Positions 6,425-16,762 of a stretch of 25,667 nt of DNA are shown one piece after another. Under the pieces are notes generated by a model. It did not search any database, was not told the origin of the DNA, and saw only the letters and a program-made list of their open reading frames with translations. This DNA comes from Mycolicibacterium porcinum (GTDB lineage: Bacteria; Actinomycetota; Actinomycetes; Mycobacteriales; Mycobacteriaceae). Positions within the stretch are counted from its first letter, which is position 1, and every line of letters begins with the position of its first letter. The position numbers were made by a program, and so were the translations under genes. Location: NCBI GenBank assembly GCA_001942045.1, contig MSTD01000066.1:1-25667 (forward strand), written 5' to 3'.

Positions 6425-8571
6425 TTGGGTGCCAACGCGCTTTCGGTCAGGCGGGTCAGCACCGGGGCCAGCAGTTGGGCGTACTCCGCTGTGATGTGGT
6501 TGTCGTCGCGGAACACCAGGGTGTTGCCGACGATCACCGGACAACGTTGATCGGTGCAGAAGTACTGGTCCAGCCGCGCGTACCGTCCACCGCCCGCCTG
6601 CACCGCCGCAGCTTCCGCAGTAATGCCGTTGTCGTTCACGGCAATCGAGCGGTTGGGGGCACACGCTGAAGCGTCGTCCATATGGGCCGACAAGCAGGTC
6701 GGCACGGTCGTGTGCGGGTCGGGCACGGGGCCGAGAACCAGCACCCTCGCGCCGGTGCCGCGCAACTGCGAGACCAGTCGTGTCAACGCGTCCAGCCAGG
6801 TCGGGTCATAGCTGACGAACCCGAAGTCGGCCCCATAGCGGCGCACCATGTCCAGCACGACCAGGGCCGGGCGTTCCGCGGCGATCCGAGTCAGCACGTC
6901 GGCCCGCCACTGCTGGCATTCGGTGAACTCGCGCTCGAGGTAGGGGCTGAGGATCGGGAGCTTCATCGGTGGGCAGGTGACTTTCGCGAAGGTCTCCAGC
7001 CGCCAATGCCGCTGCTGCGCGGCGGTTTCCAGGGCCGGTTGCCACATCCCCGCGTGGGAATCGCCGATCAGCGCGACTTTGGTGGTCGACGCGGTGTCGC
7101 CGGACGCGCAGTCCGGCACGGTGACGTCCTTCCAGGACAGCACGCAGCCGTTGACGAACACCTCGGGTTTGGTGATGTTGCCCAGCGACGGCGACAGATT
7201 CGACGGCACCGCGCGCAGACCAGCCGAGGTGGCGACGGCTGCCTGTATCTGTTGTTCGGGCGTCACAGCCCGCGTCGGAGCGGCAGCCGGGGTCGGCCCG
7301 ATGACGGCGACCGGAACCGCTGCCGGTCCGGAGCCCGTCGGGACGGGACGCACCGCCAACAGCACCAGCCCCGCGCAGACGGCCACCCCGGTGGCCGTCG
7401 CACCGACGGCCAGGCTGCGCCACGATGAGCCGCGCAGCGCGGTGGCGAACCGGGCCGGATTCTCGACCAGATGCAAGGTCAGGATCGCCAGGCCCAGCGA
7501 TATCACCATCGTCGCCAGCCGACCCGCCAACCCCAGGGCGTGGCCGAACAGTGCGGGCGCCAACAGCAATACCGGCCAGTGCCACAGGTACCACGAATAC
7601 GAGAGCCGGCCGATGCCGCGCATCACCGGTTTCGACAGCAAGCGTCCGACACCCAGATCGGGTATCGCGCAACCGGCCCCGATCACCAGGGCGGTCCCCA
7701 TCACGGGAAGCAGCGCGGCCGAGCCGGGATACGGCGTGGCGGTGCCGAGCTGCGTGCAGGTGGCCAGGATCAGTGCCAGCCCACCCCAGCCCACCAGGGC
7801 CGCGCAGACCGGTGGCAGGTTGCGCCAGTGCGTGGCCGTCAACGCGATCAGCCCGCCGGCGGCCAACTCCCAGGCGCGGGTCGGCAGGGAGAAGAACGCC
7901 CAGGGCGGCATGGTCTCGGTCCAGGACAGCGCGAGCAGCAGGGAGGCACCGGCCACCACCGCCAGCACGCCCGCGTACGGCACGGCCGACCGGGTGCCAC
8001 GGCCGCGGCGGGTCAGCAGCCAGGCCGTGCCCAGGATCAGTGCCGGCCACAACAGGTAGAACTGCTCCTCCACACCGAGCGACCAATAGTGCTGCAGCGG
8101 TGATGCGGCCGTCTCGGCTGCCAGATAGTCCGTTCCCTCGACGGCGAAGCGGTAGTTCCCGACATATAGGGCGCTGGCGATCGCGTCGGCCAGCACCGAC
8201 CGGGCCTGCAGCGGTGGGAGCAGGAGAGTGGCCGCCGTCGATGTCACCACCAGCACCAGTGCGGCGGCCGGAAGCAGTCGGCGGGCCCGGCCGGCATAGA
8301 ACTGCGACATCCGAACGGTCCCGGTACTCGAGGCCTCGCGCCACAACAGCCCGGTGATCAGGAATCCCGACACGACGAAGAACACGTCGACACCGACGAA
8401 GCCGCCGCCGAAACCGGGTACCCCGGCGTGAAACAACACCACGGCCAGTACTGCGACCGCCCGCAGCCCCTCGATGTCGGGGCGAAACTGTTTGTTCGAC
8501 AGGGGTTTTCGCCCGCTCGCGGTGCTGCCGCGGCGGGCCGTGGGCTCCGCGAGGGTCGTCACTCTGTTCAC
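6421..8571 (-). CDS. OafA-type acyltransferase with C-terminal SGNH domain
   Basis: This 716-aa integral membrane protein has an N-terminal acyltransferase-3 domain and a C-terminal extracytoplasmic SGNH hydrolase-like domain. The domain opens with FRPDIEGLRAVAVLAVV and a conserved LFHAG histidine, then FVGVDVFFVVSGFLI, and about ten hydrophobic segments follow to about residue 400. After a Pro/Ala-rich linker (about 425-450) comes GDSHAGMW (block I Ser) and, near the C-terminus, DDNHIT with the block V Asp/His pair. Such proteins O-acylate envelope polysaccharides, peptidoglycan or glycolipids, moving acyl groups across the membrane. The target here is unknown. The GTG at 8571 gives the full N-terminus; a GTG at 8562 is possible. 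It diverges from the RNase gene across 71 bp and converges with the oxygenase with stops overlapping by 4 nt. Confidence 0.88.
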   Translation of the reverse strand: MNRVTTLAEPTARRGSTASGRKPLSNKQFRPDIEGLRAVAVLAVVLFHAGVPGFGGGFVGVDVFFVVSGFLITGLLWREASSTGTVRMSQFYAGRARRLLPAAALVLVVTSTAATLLLPPLQARSVLADAIASALYVGNYRFAVEGTDYLAAETAASPLQHYWSLGVEEQFYLLWPALILGTAWLLTRRGRGTRSAVPYAGVLAVVAGASLLLALSWTETMPPWAFFSLPTRAWELAAGGLIALTATHWRNLPPVCAALVGWGGLALILATCTQLGTATPYPGSAALLPVMGTALVIGAGCAIPDLGVGRLLSKPVMRGIGRLSYSWYLWHWPVLLLAPALFGHALGLAGRLATMVISLGLAILTLHLVENPARFATALRGSSWRSLAVGATATGVAVCAGLVLLAVRPVPTGSGPAAVPVAVIGPTPAAAPTRAVTPEQQIQAAVATSAGLRAVPSNLSPSLGNITKPEVFVNGCVLSWKDVTVPDCASGDTASTTKVALIGDSHAGMWQPALETAAQQRHWRLETFAKVTCPPMKLPILSPYLEREFTECQQWRADVLTRIAAERPALVVLDMVRRYGADFGFVSYDPTWLDALTRLVSQLRGTGARVLVLGPVPDPHTTVPTCLSAHMDDASACAPNRSIAVNDNGITAEAAAVQAGGGRYARLDQYFCTDQRCPVIVGNTLVFRDDNHITAEYAQLLAPVLTRLTESALAPN

Positions 8572-8629
8572 TCGAGTAACGATCGTCGCACGACTGGCGT
8601 CGTTGACCCTGGATTTGGGCGCCTGTTGC

Positions 8630-8635
8630 TAGCCT
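8630..8635 (+). promoter_or_regulatory. Predicted -10 box of the RNase-barstar operon
   Basis: TAGCCT lies 7 nt before the ATG at 8643, predicting a leaderless transcript. TTGACC at 8603-8608 is a possible but distant (21 nt) -35. Confidence 0.45.
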
Positions 8636-8642
8636 CGTGCCG

Positions 8643-9083
8643 ATGGGACGATCACGCATTGCGGCACTGGCAGTGCTGTGCGGCCTGCTTTCGGGTTGTT
8701 GTGCTCCGACCGACACCGCCCAGTCTCCGAACGCGCCCGCGGTCTCGGCTCCGGCGTCGGCCACAACGCAGAAGCCGGCGGCGGCCGGCGGCACGTGCGA
8801 TCTGAGCGGTCTTCCGCCCGAGGCGGACAAGACGGTTGAGCTCATTCAGTCCGGCGGACCGTTTCCGTATCCACGCAACGACGGCGTCGTCTTCGGAAAC
8901 TACGAAGGCCGATTGCCCAAACATGAGCGCGGCTACTACCACGAGTACACAGTCCCGACACCCGGCAACAAGCACCGCGGCAAGCGGCGCATCGTCACTG
9001 GGGGAGCGCCACAGAACGACCCGCCCGAGTACTACTACACCGGCGACCATTACGAATCGTTCTGCCTGATCGGAGGCATGTGA
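8643..9083 (+). CDS. Lipoprotein ribonuclease of the RNase Sa/barnase family
   Basis: The predicted 146-aa product has a short signal peptide ending in a lipobox (LLSGC, lipidated Cys about residue 19), a Pro/Ala/Thr-rich tether (20-50), and a microbial RNase domain from about 52. It matches Streptomyces RNase Sa closely: DLSGLPPEA, GPFPYPRNDGVVFGNYE, GYYHEYTVPTPG, HRGKRRIVTG and YYTGDHYESF. Catalytic residues equivalent to RNase Sa E54, R65, R69 and H85 are E101, R112, R116 and H136, so it should be an active guanyl-preferring RNase. It should be exported and membrane-anchored on the outer face. An in-frame GTG at 8637 is an alternative start; ATG 8643 better fits the leaderless promoter. 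Its stop overlaps the barstar start by 4 nt (GTGA). Roles in competition, nutrient RNA use or envelope defence are all possible. Confidence 0.88.
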   Translation: MGRSRIAALAVLCGLLSGCCAPTDTAQSPNAPAVSAPASATTQKPAAAGGTCDLSGLPPEADKTVELIQSGGPFPYPRNDGVVFGNYEGRLPKHERGYYHEYTVPTPGNKHRGKRRIVTGGAPQNDPPEYYYTGDHYESFCLIGGM

Positions 9084-9358
9084 AGACGTATCGGATCGAT
9101 GGGGCCAAGGTGGCCTCCAAGGCGGACTTCTTCACCGAGATCGGTCGCGCGGTCAACGGCGACGGCGGTTACTTCGGCTCCAACCTTGACGCACTGGCCG
9201 ATTGCCTGCGCGGCGGCTTCGGCACCCCCGAGAATCGCAAGTTCCGGTTCGTGATGACGTCGTACCGGAACATCAAAGAGGCGCTCGGACAAGACACCTG
9301 GAGCACGGTGTTGTCCATCTTCGCCACCGAAGGCGTCGACCTGTGGCTGGAAAACTGA
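9080..9358 (+). CDS. Barstar family ribonuclease inhibitor
   Basis: This 92-aa cytoplasmic protein has the barstar fold: the KTYRIDGAKV strand, helix SKADFFTEIGRAV, the inhibitory loop and helix GYFGSNLDALADCLRGGF, and a C-terminal strand GVDLWLEN. The acidic residues matching barstar D35 and D39 are D37 and D41; the intervening Trp is Ala here. Barstar proteins plug the RNase active site and protect the producing cell before export. The GTG start overlaps the RNase stop (GTGA) with GGAGGC just upstream, so both proteins are translated together. This pairing strongly supports cognate inhibition. The following 206 bp before the next gene contain a perfect 14-bp GC palindrome (9418-9431) but no gene I can support. 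Confidence 0.88.
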   Translation: MKTYRIDGAKVASKADFFTEIGRAVNGDGGYFGSNLDALADCLRGGFGTPENRKFRFVMTSYRNIKEALGQDTWSTVLSIFATEGVDLWLEN

Positions 9359-9564
9359 CGACCAACGGGTCCAGCAAATCACCTCGGTGACTGCTTACGC
9401 GCGTCGCTCGCGGGCAACAGCGCCGGCGCTGCAGGCTGGCAACGGGGTTCTGCGGCAACGGTGTTGAACATCGACGCGCATCCCGCAAAAACTGGCTACG
9501 CTGGCATTCTGCGTGCCTTTTGGTGCGGGAGGACTGGTGCGAAACAGGCGGGAGCAATAGGCGC

Positions 9565-10098
9565 GTGACCGAAGAGCTGTCCAGCGAGACGACGTGGCTG
9601 ATGGCCCGCACCGAGGGATCCGCCGGCCTGTGGCAAATGCAGCCAGAGGTGATGGCGGCCGCGCTCCCGTACTACCGCGCGACCCTGACGCACTTTGTGG
9701 CACTGCACGGCGGCACCCTGTCGGCGAGGCAGCCCAGCTGCGACGGTTTCACCGCCAGCTTCCTCCGCGCATCCGACGCGGTGGCGTGCGCGCTGTATCT
9801 GCAACTCACGCCGTTGGATCCGTTCGAGCTGTGTATCGGCGTGCACACCTCGCGCACCGGCACGCAGCGGCTCCGGGATGTCGCGCATGTCGGGCAGACG
9901 TTGATATCCGGTACGACGGCGGCATTGGTCGGCGCCGGCCTTCCCTCCGGTGCCACGCTGAAATACCTTGGCGACCAACGCATGGGAGACACCGAGCCTC
10001 AGGAACGGCTGCTGCAGCTGTGCCACCCGGGACTACCCAAGTACGTGCTGCCGCCGCGGATGCCGAATGCGGTTCTTGCGGAGATCCTGGTGAACTGA
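9565..10098 (+). CDS. Degenerate class III adenylate/guanylate cyclase domain protein
   Basis: This 177-aa protein aligns by eye with bacterial class III cyclase catalytic domains that begin TFLFTDIEGSTRLW. Here the stretch is TTWLMARTEGSAGLW, so the first metal-binding Asp is replaced by Arg (R15). The second metal Asp survives as D60 in SCDGF. The segment that usually holds the GPxVNxAAR transition-state residues is shortened and replaced by DVAHVGQTLIS. The end (LKYLGDQRMGD.. ERLLQLCHPGLP) keeps the family LGEHRLKD..ERLFQL pattern. It is therefore probably catalytically dead and may act as a binding or regulatory module. The GTG at 9565 has GGGAG 10 nt upstream; starts at 9520 (TTG) or 9523 (GTG) would add about 15 residues unlike the family. 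A TACGCT box at 9497-9502 may be its -10. It converges with the glycosidase gene, 4 nt between stops. Confidence 0.7.
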   Translation: MTEELSSETTWLMARTEGSAGLWQMQPEVMAAALPYYRATLTHFVALHGGTLSARQPSCDGFTASFLRASDAVACALYLQLTPLDPFELCIGVHTSRTGTQRLRDVAHVGQTLISGTTAALVGAGLPSGATLKYLGDQRMGDTEPQERLLQLCHPGLPKYVLPPRMPNAVLAEILVN

Positions 10099-10102
10099 CG
10101 CT

Positions 10103-11182
10103 TCAGGTGAAGGCGAGCCAACTCGGCAGAGCCCGCTCGCGCGAATCGCACAGCACCTGACGGGTATCGCAGTTCCCGCGCGGTGATCCGGCGCCGCTCC
10201 ACATGCCGCCGGAATCGCGGCGCAACACGATCGCCGACGAGCCACCACCGTCGAGCAGCAGGGCGTTGTCGGCGCCCAGCGCGCGGAACAGGTCCTGCAT
10301 GTTGTCCGGCGTGTAGCTGCCGCCCTGGAAGACGTAGAGCTGATCGGCGGCCCGGTTGTAGCCGACGGCGGTGCGCGCCGCGCTCGGGCCGTTGTCGCTG
10401 AGCTGACCGGTGTCGCCCGGCGCCAGCAGCCCGATGCCGGCCACCGCGACGAACCGGGCGTTCTGATCCAACAGTCGCTGGATCACCGGGGTCGCCGAGT
10501 CGTAGTCGTCGGGTCCCTTGGGCATCACCACATATGGCGCGCCGCCCACCGGGAGGATCATCGTGGCCAGCGCCGACCAGTGCTCGTTCCCGCCGGACAG
10601 GCCCTGCTTGCCGGCGTAGGCCAGGGTGCCGGTCACCGCGGCGTTGGCCCGGCCCTGCCCGCGGGTGTTGTCGACGTAGGCGCCCAGCGGCGACGAACAC
10701 TTGGTGTCGCGCCACGAGCCGCCCTTCTGCCCGCGCACGTCGAAGAAGTTGGCGTTGACCGCGATGGTCGGCTGCCCCAGGACCTGCCAGGCGGCCAGGG
10801 GCGCATAGGTTTCCGATGCCTGCCAGAGCCCCTCGCCGGTACGGGCACCCGGGGTCCGCTCACAGCGGGACTGATAGCCCTGATGACTGTCGACCAGCAG
10901 GCGCGGGCTGAGCCGGCTCGAGGCGTTCTTCATGACCATCAGGTGGCCGCCGTTGCCCAGCGTGTAGGCGCGTCCGTCGGCGGACAGGAACGGTGCGGCG
11001 AACTGGCCGCCGAAGTTGTAGACGAGGTAGGAGCCCTTGGTGTTGGCGATCGCCCCGAGCAACATTGTCCGGGCGTCCTCGGCGCGTGCGAGGGGGGAAC
11101 CGCTGGTGGCTACCGCCGCACAGACGGCAACGGCGGACGCAGTGGCGACCGCACGTCGGAGGAGTTTTGCCAGGCCTGGCAC
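10103..11182 (-). CDS. Secreted phosphodiester glycosidase (NAGPA) family protein
   Basis: This 359-aa protein has a signal peptide with likely cleavage after ARA (about residue 34). The domain resembles phosphodiester glycosidase (NAGPA; DUF2233): TIAVNANFFDVRG, RTAVGYN, and the signature LLLDGGGSSAIV with D311. Family members release N-acetylglucosamine from phosphodiesters; related bacterial proteins act on envelope polysaccharides or teichoic-type polymers. Several Cys residues near CERTPG, CSSPLG, CDTRQVLC suggest disulfides outside the cell. The GTG start is set by a good leaderless promoter (-35 TTGACA, -10 TATTGT). It lies downstream of the GDT1 gene but has its own promoter. The natural substrate is unknown. 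Confidence 0.82.
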   Translation of the reverse strand: MPGLAKLLRRAVATASAVAVCAAVATSGSPLARAEDARTMLLGAIANTKGSYLVYNFGGQFAAPFLSADGRAYTLGNGGHLMVMKNASSRLSPRLLVDSHQGYQSRCERTPGARTGEGLWQASETYAPLAAWQVLGQPTIAVNANFFDVRGQKGGSWRDTKCSSPLGAYVDNTRGQGRANAAVTGTLAYAGKQGLSGGNEHWSALATMILPVGGAPYVVMPKGPDDYDSATPVIQRLLDQNARFVAVAGIGLLAPGDTGQLSDNGPSAARTAVGYNRAADQLYVFQGGSYTPDNMQDLFRALGADNALLLDGGGSSAIVLRRDSGGMWSGAGSPRGNCDTRQVLCDSRERALPSWLAFT

Positions 11183-11189
11183 GAACTAC

Positions 11190-11217
11190 ACAATAACCAC
11201 ACAGGAAACTCTGTCAA
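11190..11217 (-). promoter_or_regulatory. Sigma-A promoter of the phosphodiester glycosidase gene, leaderless
   Basis: On the minus strand TTGACA (11212-11217), a 16-nt spacer and TATTGT (11190-11195) precede the GTG at 11182 by 7 nt. This is the most canonical promoter in the window and implies a transcript starting at the start codon. Confidence 0.7.
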
Positions 11218-11245
11218 CATGCGTAACAGCCTGGTCACGGTTGGA

Positions 11246-11977
11246 TCAAGAGGCGATCGCACCCGGGTGATCGGTGTTAGCTGGTTCGGCCACACCAGGC
11301 TTGCGCAGCACCGCCGGCCGCAAATTCGCGGGCAGTGCACGGAGGCCTGCAGCGCACAGCGCGGTCACCGCGATCGCGCCCGCGGTGGTCGCCCAGACCG
11401 GGCCGGCCGGGAAGGCGGCCTCCAGCAGCATCGCCAGGCCGAAGATCACGAACAGCGCCGCCGCACCCAGCTGGATCACCCGCTCGGGCAGGTGCTTGCC
11501 GGCGATGGCCCCGACGACGATCGCGAGCGCATCGGCGGCCACCATGCCGATCGTCGAACCGATCCACACGCCCACCCAGTTGTTGTCAGCGGCCAGCGTG
11601 ATGGTCGCGAGCATCGTCTTGTCGCCAAGTTCGGCGAGCAGGAAGGCCGAGGTGACCGTGAAGAACGCCGGGGCCGTCGAGCGCTGGGCCTTCGTCGCCT
11701 CATCGTCGGACAGCTTGTCGCCCCGCAGGGTCCACAGCCCGAAGAACACGAACGCCACCCCGGCGAGGATGCCGAGCAGGTGGGTAGGCAGGGCCGCCCC
11801 CAGATAGTGGCCGACGGCGACCGAGATCAGGTGAACGGCGGTGGTGGCCGCGGTGATGCCGATGAGCACCACCCACCAGCGGTAGCGCAGCGCGAAGGTC
11901 ATGGCCATCAACTGCGACTTGTCGCCGAGCTCGGCGACGAAGATGACAGCGAAGCTCAAGAGCAGAGCAGCGAGCAC
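11246..11977 (-). CDS. TMEM165/GDT1 family Mn2+/Ca2+ exporter
   Basis: This 243-aa membrane protein belongs to the UPF0016/GDT1 family. It is an internal repeat of two three-helix halves, each with the signature ExGDKS/T: E16-LGDKS and E116-LGDKT, the cation-binding carboxylates. An acidic cytoplasmic loop (GDKLSDDEATKAQ) links the halves. Bacterial members export manganese. That reading is supported here by a yybP-ykoY riboswitch immediately upstream, the known Mn2+ sensor for such exporters. The GTG start at 11977 has GAGGAG 8 nt upstream (11986-11991). The last ~35 residues are a soluble tail. The glycosidase gene follows 63 nt downstream with its own promoter. Confidence 0.9.
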   Translation of the reverse strand: MLAALLLSFAVIFVAELGDKSQLMAMTFALRYRWWVVLIGITAATTAVHLISVAVGHYLGAALPTHLLGILAGVAFVFFGLWTLRGDKLSDDEATKAQRSTAPAFFTVTSAFLLAELGDKTMLATITLAADNNWVGVWIGSTIGMVAADALAIVVGAIAGKHLPERVIQLGAAALFVIFGLAMLLEAAFPAGPVWATTAGAIAVTALCAAGLRALPANLRPAVLRKPGVAEPANTDHPGAIAS

Positions 11978-12054
11978 TCAACAACTCCTCGGTCGTTGGC
12001 TGCCGTTGGGGGCTGAATCAGATGCCTCCGGCCGGCAAACCAATGGTCTACGGC

Positions 12055-12160
12055 CGAAGGTCTCGCCCACCGGTCCGTGACCGGTTCGGATAACCGGGCC
12101 GTTTCCGCATCGCTGCGCGGCCAGTATGTCGAATATCCGATTGGGGGCTACTCCCCTTCG
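12055..12160 (-). ncRNA. yybP-ykoY manganese riboswitch aptamer
   Basis: Read on the minus strand, CGAAGG opens stem P1 (12155-12160) and directly continues into the conserved loop GGGGAGTAGC (12147-12156). After intervening helices comes the second conserved loop GGGCGAGACC (12059-12068), closing with CCTTCG (12055-12060), a perfect 6-bp partner. These two loops are the hallmark of the Mn2+-sensing yybP-ykoY RNA. It lies about 80 nt before the start of a GDT1-type Mn exporter. Mn2+ binding is expected to switch the exporter on. I could not settle whether the expression platform works by transcription or translation. Confidence 0.85.
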
Positions 12161-12169
12161 CTGGCACCC

Positions 12170-12199
12170 ACCATACGCACGTCGGCCGGGACGATGCAA
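12170..12199 (-). promoter_or_regulatory. Predicted promoter of the riboswitch transcript
   Basis: TTGCAT (12194-12199), an 18-nt spacer and TATGGT (12170-12175) on the minus strand predict a start near 12163, exactly in front of the aptamer. The -35 match is weak (3 of 6). Confidence 0.45.
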
Positions 12200-12213
12200 A
12201 CCGTCCCGGCCGA
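12182..12213. repeat. GC-rich inverted repeat, terminator or operator
   Basis: Arms TCGGCCGGGACG (12182-12193) and CGTCCCGGCCGA (12202-12213) are perfect 12-bp inverted repeats with an 8-nt loop. It lies 3' of the UvrA-like gene and overlaps the riboswitch promoter. It may be a U-tail-less terminator or a protein-binding site. Confidence 0.55.
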
Positions 12214-12218
12214 AAGTG

Positions 12219-12234
12219 CTTATTCGACAATAAG
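12219..12234. repeat. Small AT-rich inverted repeat
   Basis: CTTATT and AATAAG flank CGAC (12219-12234), a perfect 6-bp inverted repeat next to the larger GC-rich one. It stands out as AT-rich in this genome. It could be part of the UvrA gene 3' end structure or an operator. No function can be assigned. Confidence 0.3.
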
Positions 12235-12280
12235 TTTGGGGATCAACACCAGAAAGTTCGGGTCCCCTGACAATGTAGGT

Positions 12281-14644
<2,364 letters not shown>

Positions 14645-14647
14645 CGG

Positions 14648-15067
14648 CTAGCGCGACTCCTGGATACGGACCATGTTGCCGGCGGGATCGCGAAGGGCGC
14701 AGTCCCGCACGCCATATGGCTGCTCGGTGGGTTCCTGGACCACCTCGACGTCCCCGGCCTGCACCTTTTCAAAGGTGGCGTCGAGATCTTTGGTGGCGAG
14801 CAGGAGCGTTCCGAAAGTGCCCTTGGCCATCATCTCGGCGATCATGCGGCGCTCGTCGTCGGTGAGGCCGGGGGTGGCCGACGGCGGGTAGAGGACGACG
14901 GCGGTGTCGGGCTGGTTCGGTGGGCCGACGGTGATCCAGCGCATCTTGTCCTTGCCGACATCGAGACGGACCTCGAAGCCGAGGACGTCGCGATAGAACG
15001 CGAGCGACTCTTCCGGATCGTCGAGGGGGAGCATGCTGGAGTGGATGGTGATGTCGGTGTTCGTCAT
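14648..15067 (-). CDS. VOC (glyoxalase/bleomycin resistance) family protein
   Basis: This 139-aa protein has paired beta-alpha-beta-beta-beta modules: SSMLPLDDPEESLAFYRDVLGFEV at the start and VVQEPTEQPYGVRDCALRDPAGNMVRIQE at the end. Members of this superfamily are metal-dependent isomerases, dioxygenases, or drug-sequestering proteins. Possible metal ligands are H in TIHSSM and E in the final strand, but the chemistry is unclear. I chose the ATG at 15067 because a TAGCGT box sits 7 nt upstream (leaderless). The GTG at 15076 overlaps the AraC stop in a GTGA arrangement and is an equally reasonable coupled start. Position between an AraC regulator and a UvrA/DrrC-like gene fits a small-molecule stress operon. 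Confidence 0.8.
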   Translation of the reverse strand: MTNTDITIHSSMLPLDDPEESLAFYRDVLGFEVRLDVGKDKMRWITVGPPNQPDTAVVLYPPSATPGLTDDERRMIAEMMAKGTFGTLLLATKDLDATFEKVQAGDVEVVQEPTEQPYGVRDCALRDPAGNMVRIQESR

Positions 15068-15072
15068 GGCAT

Positions 15073-15507
<435 letters not shown>

Positions 15508-15514
15508 AACGGCG

Positions 15515-15520
15515 ATCGTA
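15515..15520 (-). promoter_or_regulatory. Predicted -10 box of the AraC gene, leaderless
   Basis: TACGAT on the minus strand lies in the 16-nt gap after the GSDH stop and 7 nt before the GTG at 15507, so the AraC-VOC-UvrA unit may be transcribed independently of the genes upstream. Confidence 0.45.
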
Positions 15521-15523
15521 CGT

Positions 15524-16762
15524 CTACGGCGCCAGCCGATACACCGCGCCGGCGTAGTCGTCGGTGACGTACACCGCGCCGTCCGGCCCGACCACCGCGG
15601 CCACCGGCCGCCCCCAGCGAGTCCCGTCGTCGTCCTGGAAGCCGCCGACCAATGTCTGCTGCGGCCCCAATGTGCCGTTGCGCCAACCGAAGAACGACAC
15701 CTCGGGCGCTTGCGGTGTCTGCCGGTTCCATGAGCCGTGCACCCCGACGAGCGCGCCGAGGCCGTATCGGGGGAGTTCACCGAAACTCATCCCCAGCGGG
15801 GCCGCATGCGCACCCAACGTCTGCTCGACCGGTGCCAGCGCCGCACAGTCCATCTTGCTGCCGTCGGCATTGGTCTCCATGTCCCGGATGAAGCCGGCCG
15901 GCGGTGGACCGTCGGGATTGCAGTACGGCCAACCTAATTCGCGTCCCGGCGTCACCTTCGCCACCGATTCCGGCGGATGGTCGTCCACATAGTCCTGCCG
16001 TACCCGCCCTTGCGGATCCGGCACGTTGTCGCGGTTGTTCACCGCCGTCCACAGTGTGCCGTCCGGCGCCAGAGCCAGGCCGGTGCCGTTGCGCACCCCG
16101 GTGGCGAACGGGGCGGCTGGTCCACCGCCGGGCGGCACCCGCATGATGGTGGCCCGCGGCGGGGTGGCGTTACGATCCTCGGCCGAGACGTTGCCGGTGG
16201 AACCGATCGAGAAGTACACCGCGCCATCGGATCCCACGACCACGCTCTTGAGCGCATGGGAATAGGCACCGTGCAGTTCGGGGCTCTTGGCATCCGGCAG
16301 GCCGCCGGCGACGGTGTGGCGGTTGACCGCGCGGCCGTCGACGTAGTCGTAGGCGTCGACGCGGTTGCTCTCGGCGACGTACAGCGTCGACCCGGCGAAG
16401 AACAGCCCGTGCGGCTGCTCCAGCCCGTCGAGCAGGATGCGCTGCTCGGGGCGCACGGTCAGGACCTGGCCGGTGGCCGGGACCGACACCAGCAACGCGC
16501 CGTCCGGGGCGAACGCGGCCATCCGGGCCTTGGGCACCCGGGCGATCACCTCGATGGTCCAGCCGGCAGGGATCAGGGCCTGGCGCGGCTGGTCGAGCGG
16601 ATCCTGGGCCAGCTCGTCGGGTACCTGCACGGGTGCGGCGATCAGTCCCGGGGGTGGCGTGCTCGGCGGTGGTGGTGCCGGTGGTGCAGGGTTGCTCCCG
16701 CACGCGGCCAGTGTGGCCGCCACGACGAATGCGAGCGCGCTACGCGCCGCCCAGACCCGCAT
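15524..16762 (-). CDS. Lipoprotein of the glucose/sorbosone dehydrogenase (GSDH) family
   Basis: This 412-aa protein has a lipobox (TLAAC, lipidated C21) and a Pro-rich tether (about 24-45). A beta-propeller of the soluble PQQ-type GSDH family follows: PAGWTIEVIARVPKARMAAFAPDG, GLEQPHGLFF, HALKSVVVGSDGAVYFSIGSTGN, RNGTGLALAPDGTLWTAVNNRDN, GWPYCNPDG, VGVHGSWNRQ and a final GAVYVTDDYAGAVYRL. Family enzymes oxidise sugars with PQQ outside the cytoplasm; activity here is not assured. The start overlaps the pirin gene by 23 nt, so the two are probably co-transcribed. Confidence 0.82.
   Translation of the reverse strand: MRVWAARSALAFVVAATLAACGSNPAPPAPPPPSTPPPGLIAAPVQVPDELAQDPLDQPRQALIPAGWTIEVIARVPKARMAAFAPDGALLVSVPATGQVLTVRPEQRILLDGLEQPHGLFFAGSTLYVAESNRVDAYDYVDGRAVNRHTVAGGLPDAKSPELHGAYSHALKSVVVGSDGAVYFSIGSTGNVSAEDRNATPPRATIMRVPPGGGPAAPFATGVRNGTGLALAPDGTLWTAVNNRDNVPDPQGRVRQDYVDDHPPESVAKVTPGRELGWPYCNPDGPPPAGFIRDMETNADGSKMDCAALAPVEQTLGAHAAPLGMSFGELPRYGLGALVGVHGSWNRQTPQAPEVSFFGWRNGTLGPQQTLVGGFQDDDGTRWGRPVAAVVGPDGAVYVTDDYAGAVYRLAP

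Noticed and set aside
6806..8845. Minus-strand open frame of 679 codons overlapping the acyltransferase and RNase genes
   Set aside because: It runs in another frame through the acyltransferase, is Arg/Gly-rich, and has no recognisable motif; high-GC DNA often yields such frames.
9418..9431. 14-bp GC palindrome after barstar as a terminator
   Set aside because: CAGCGCC and GGCGCTG abut with no loop, so no stable RNA hairpin of usual shape; function unclear.
10580..12016. Plus-strand open frame of 478 codons opposite the glycosidase and GDT1 genes
   Set aside because: It is antisense to two recognised proteins and part of the riboswitch leader, with low-complexity composition.
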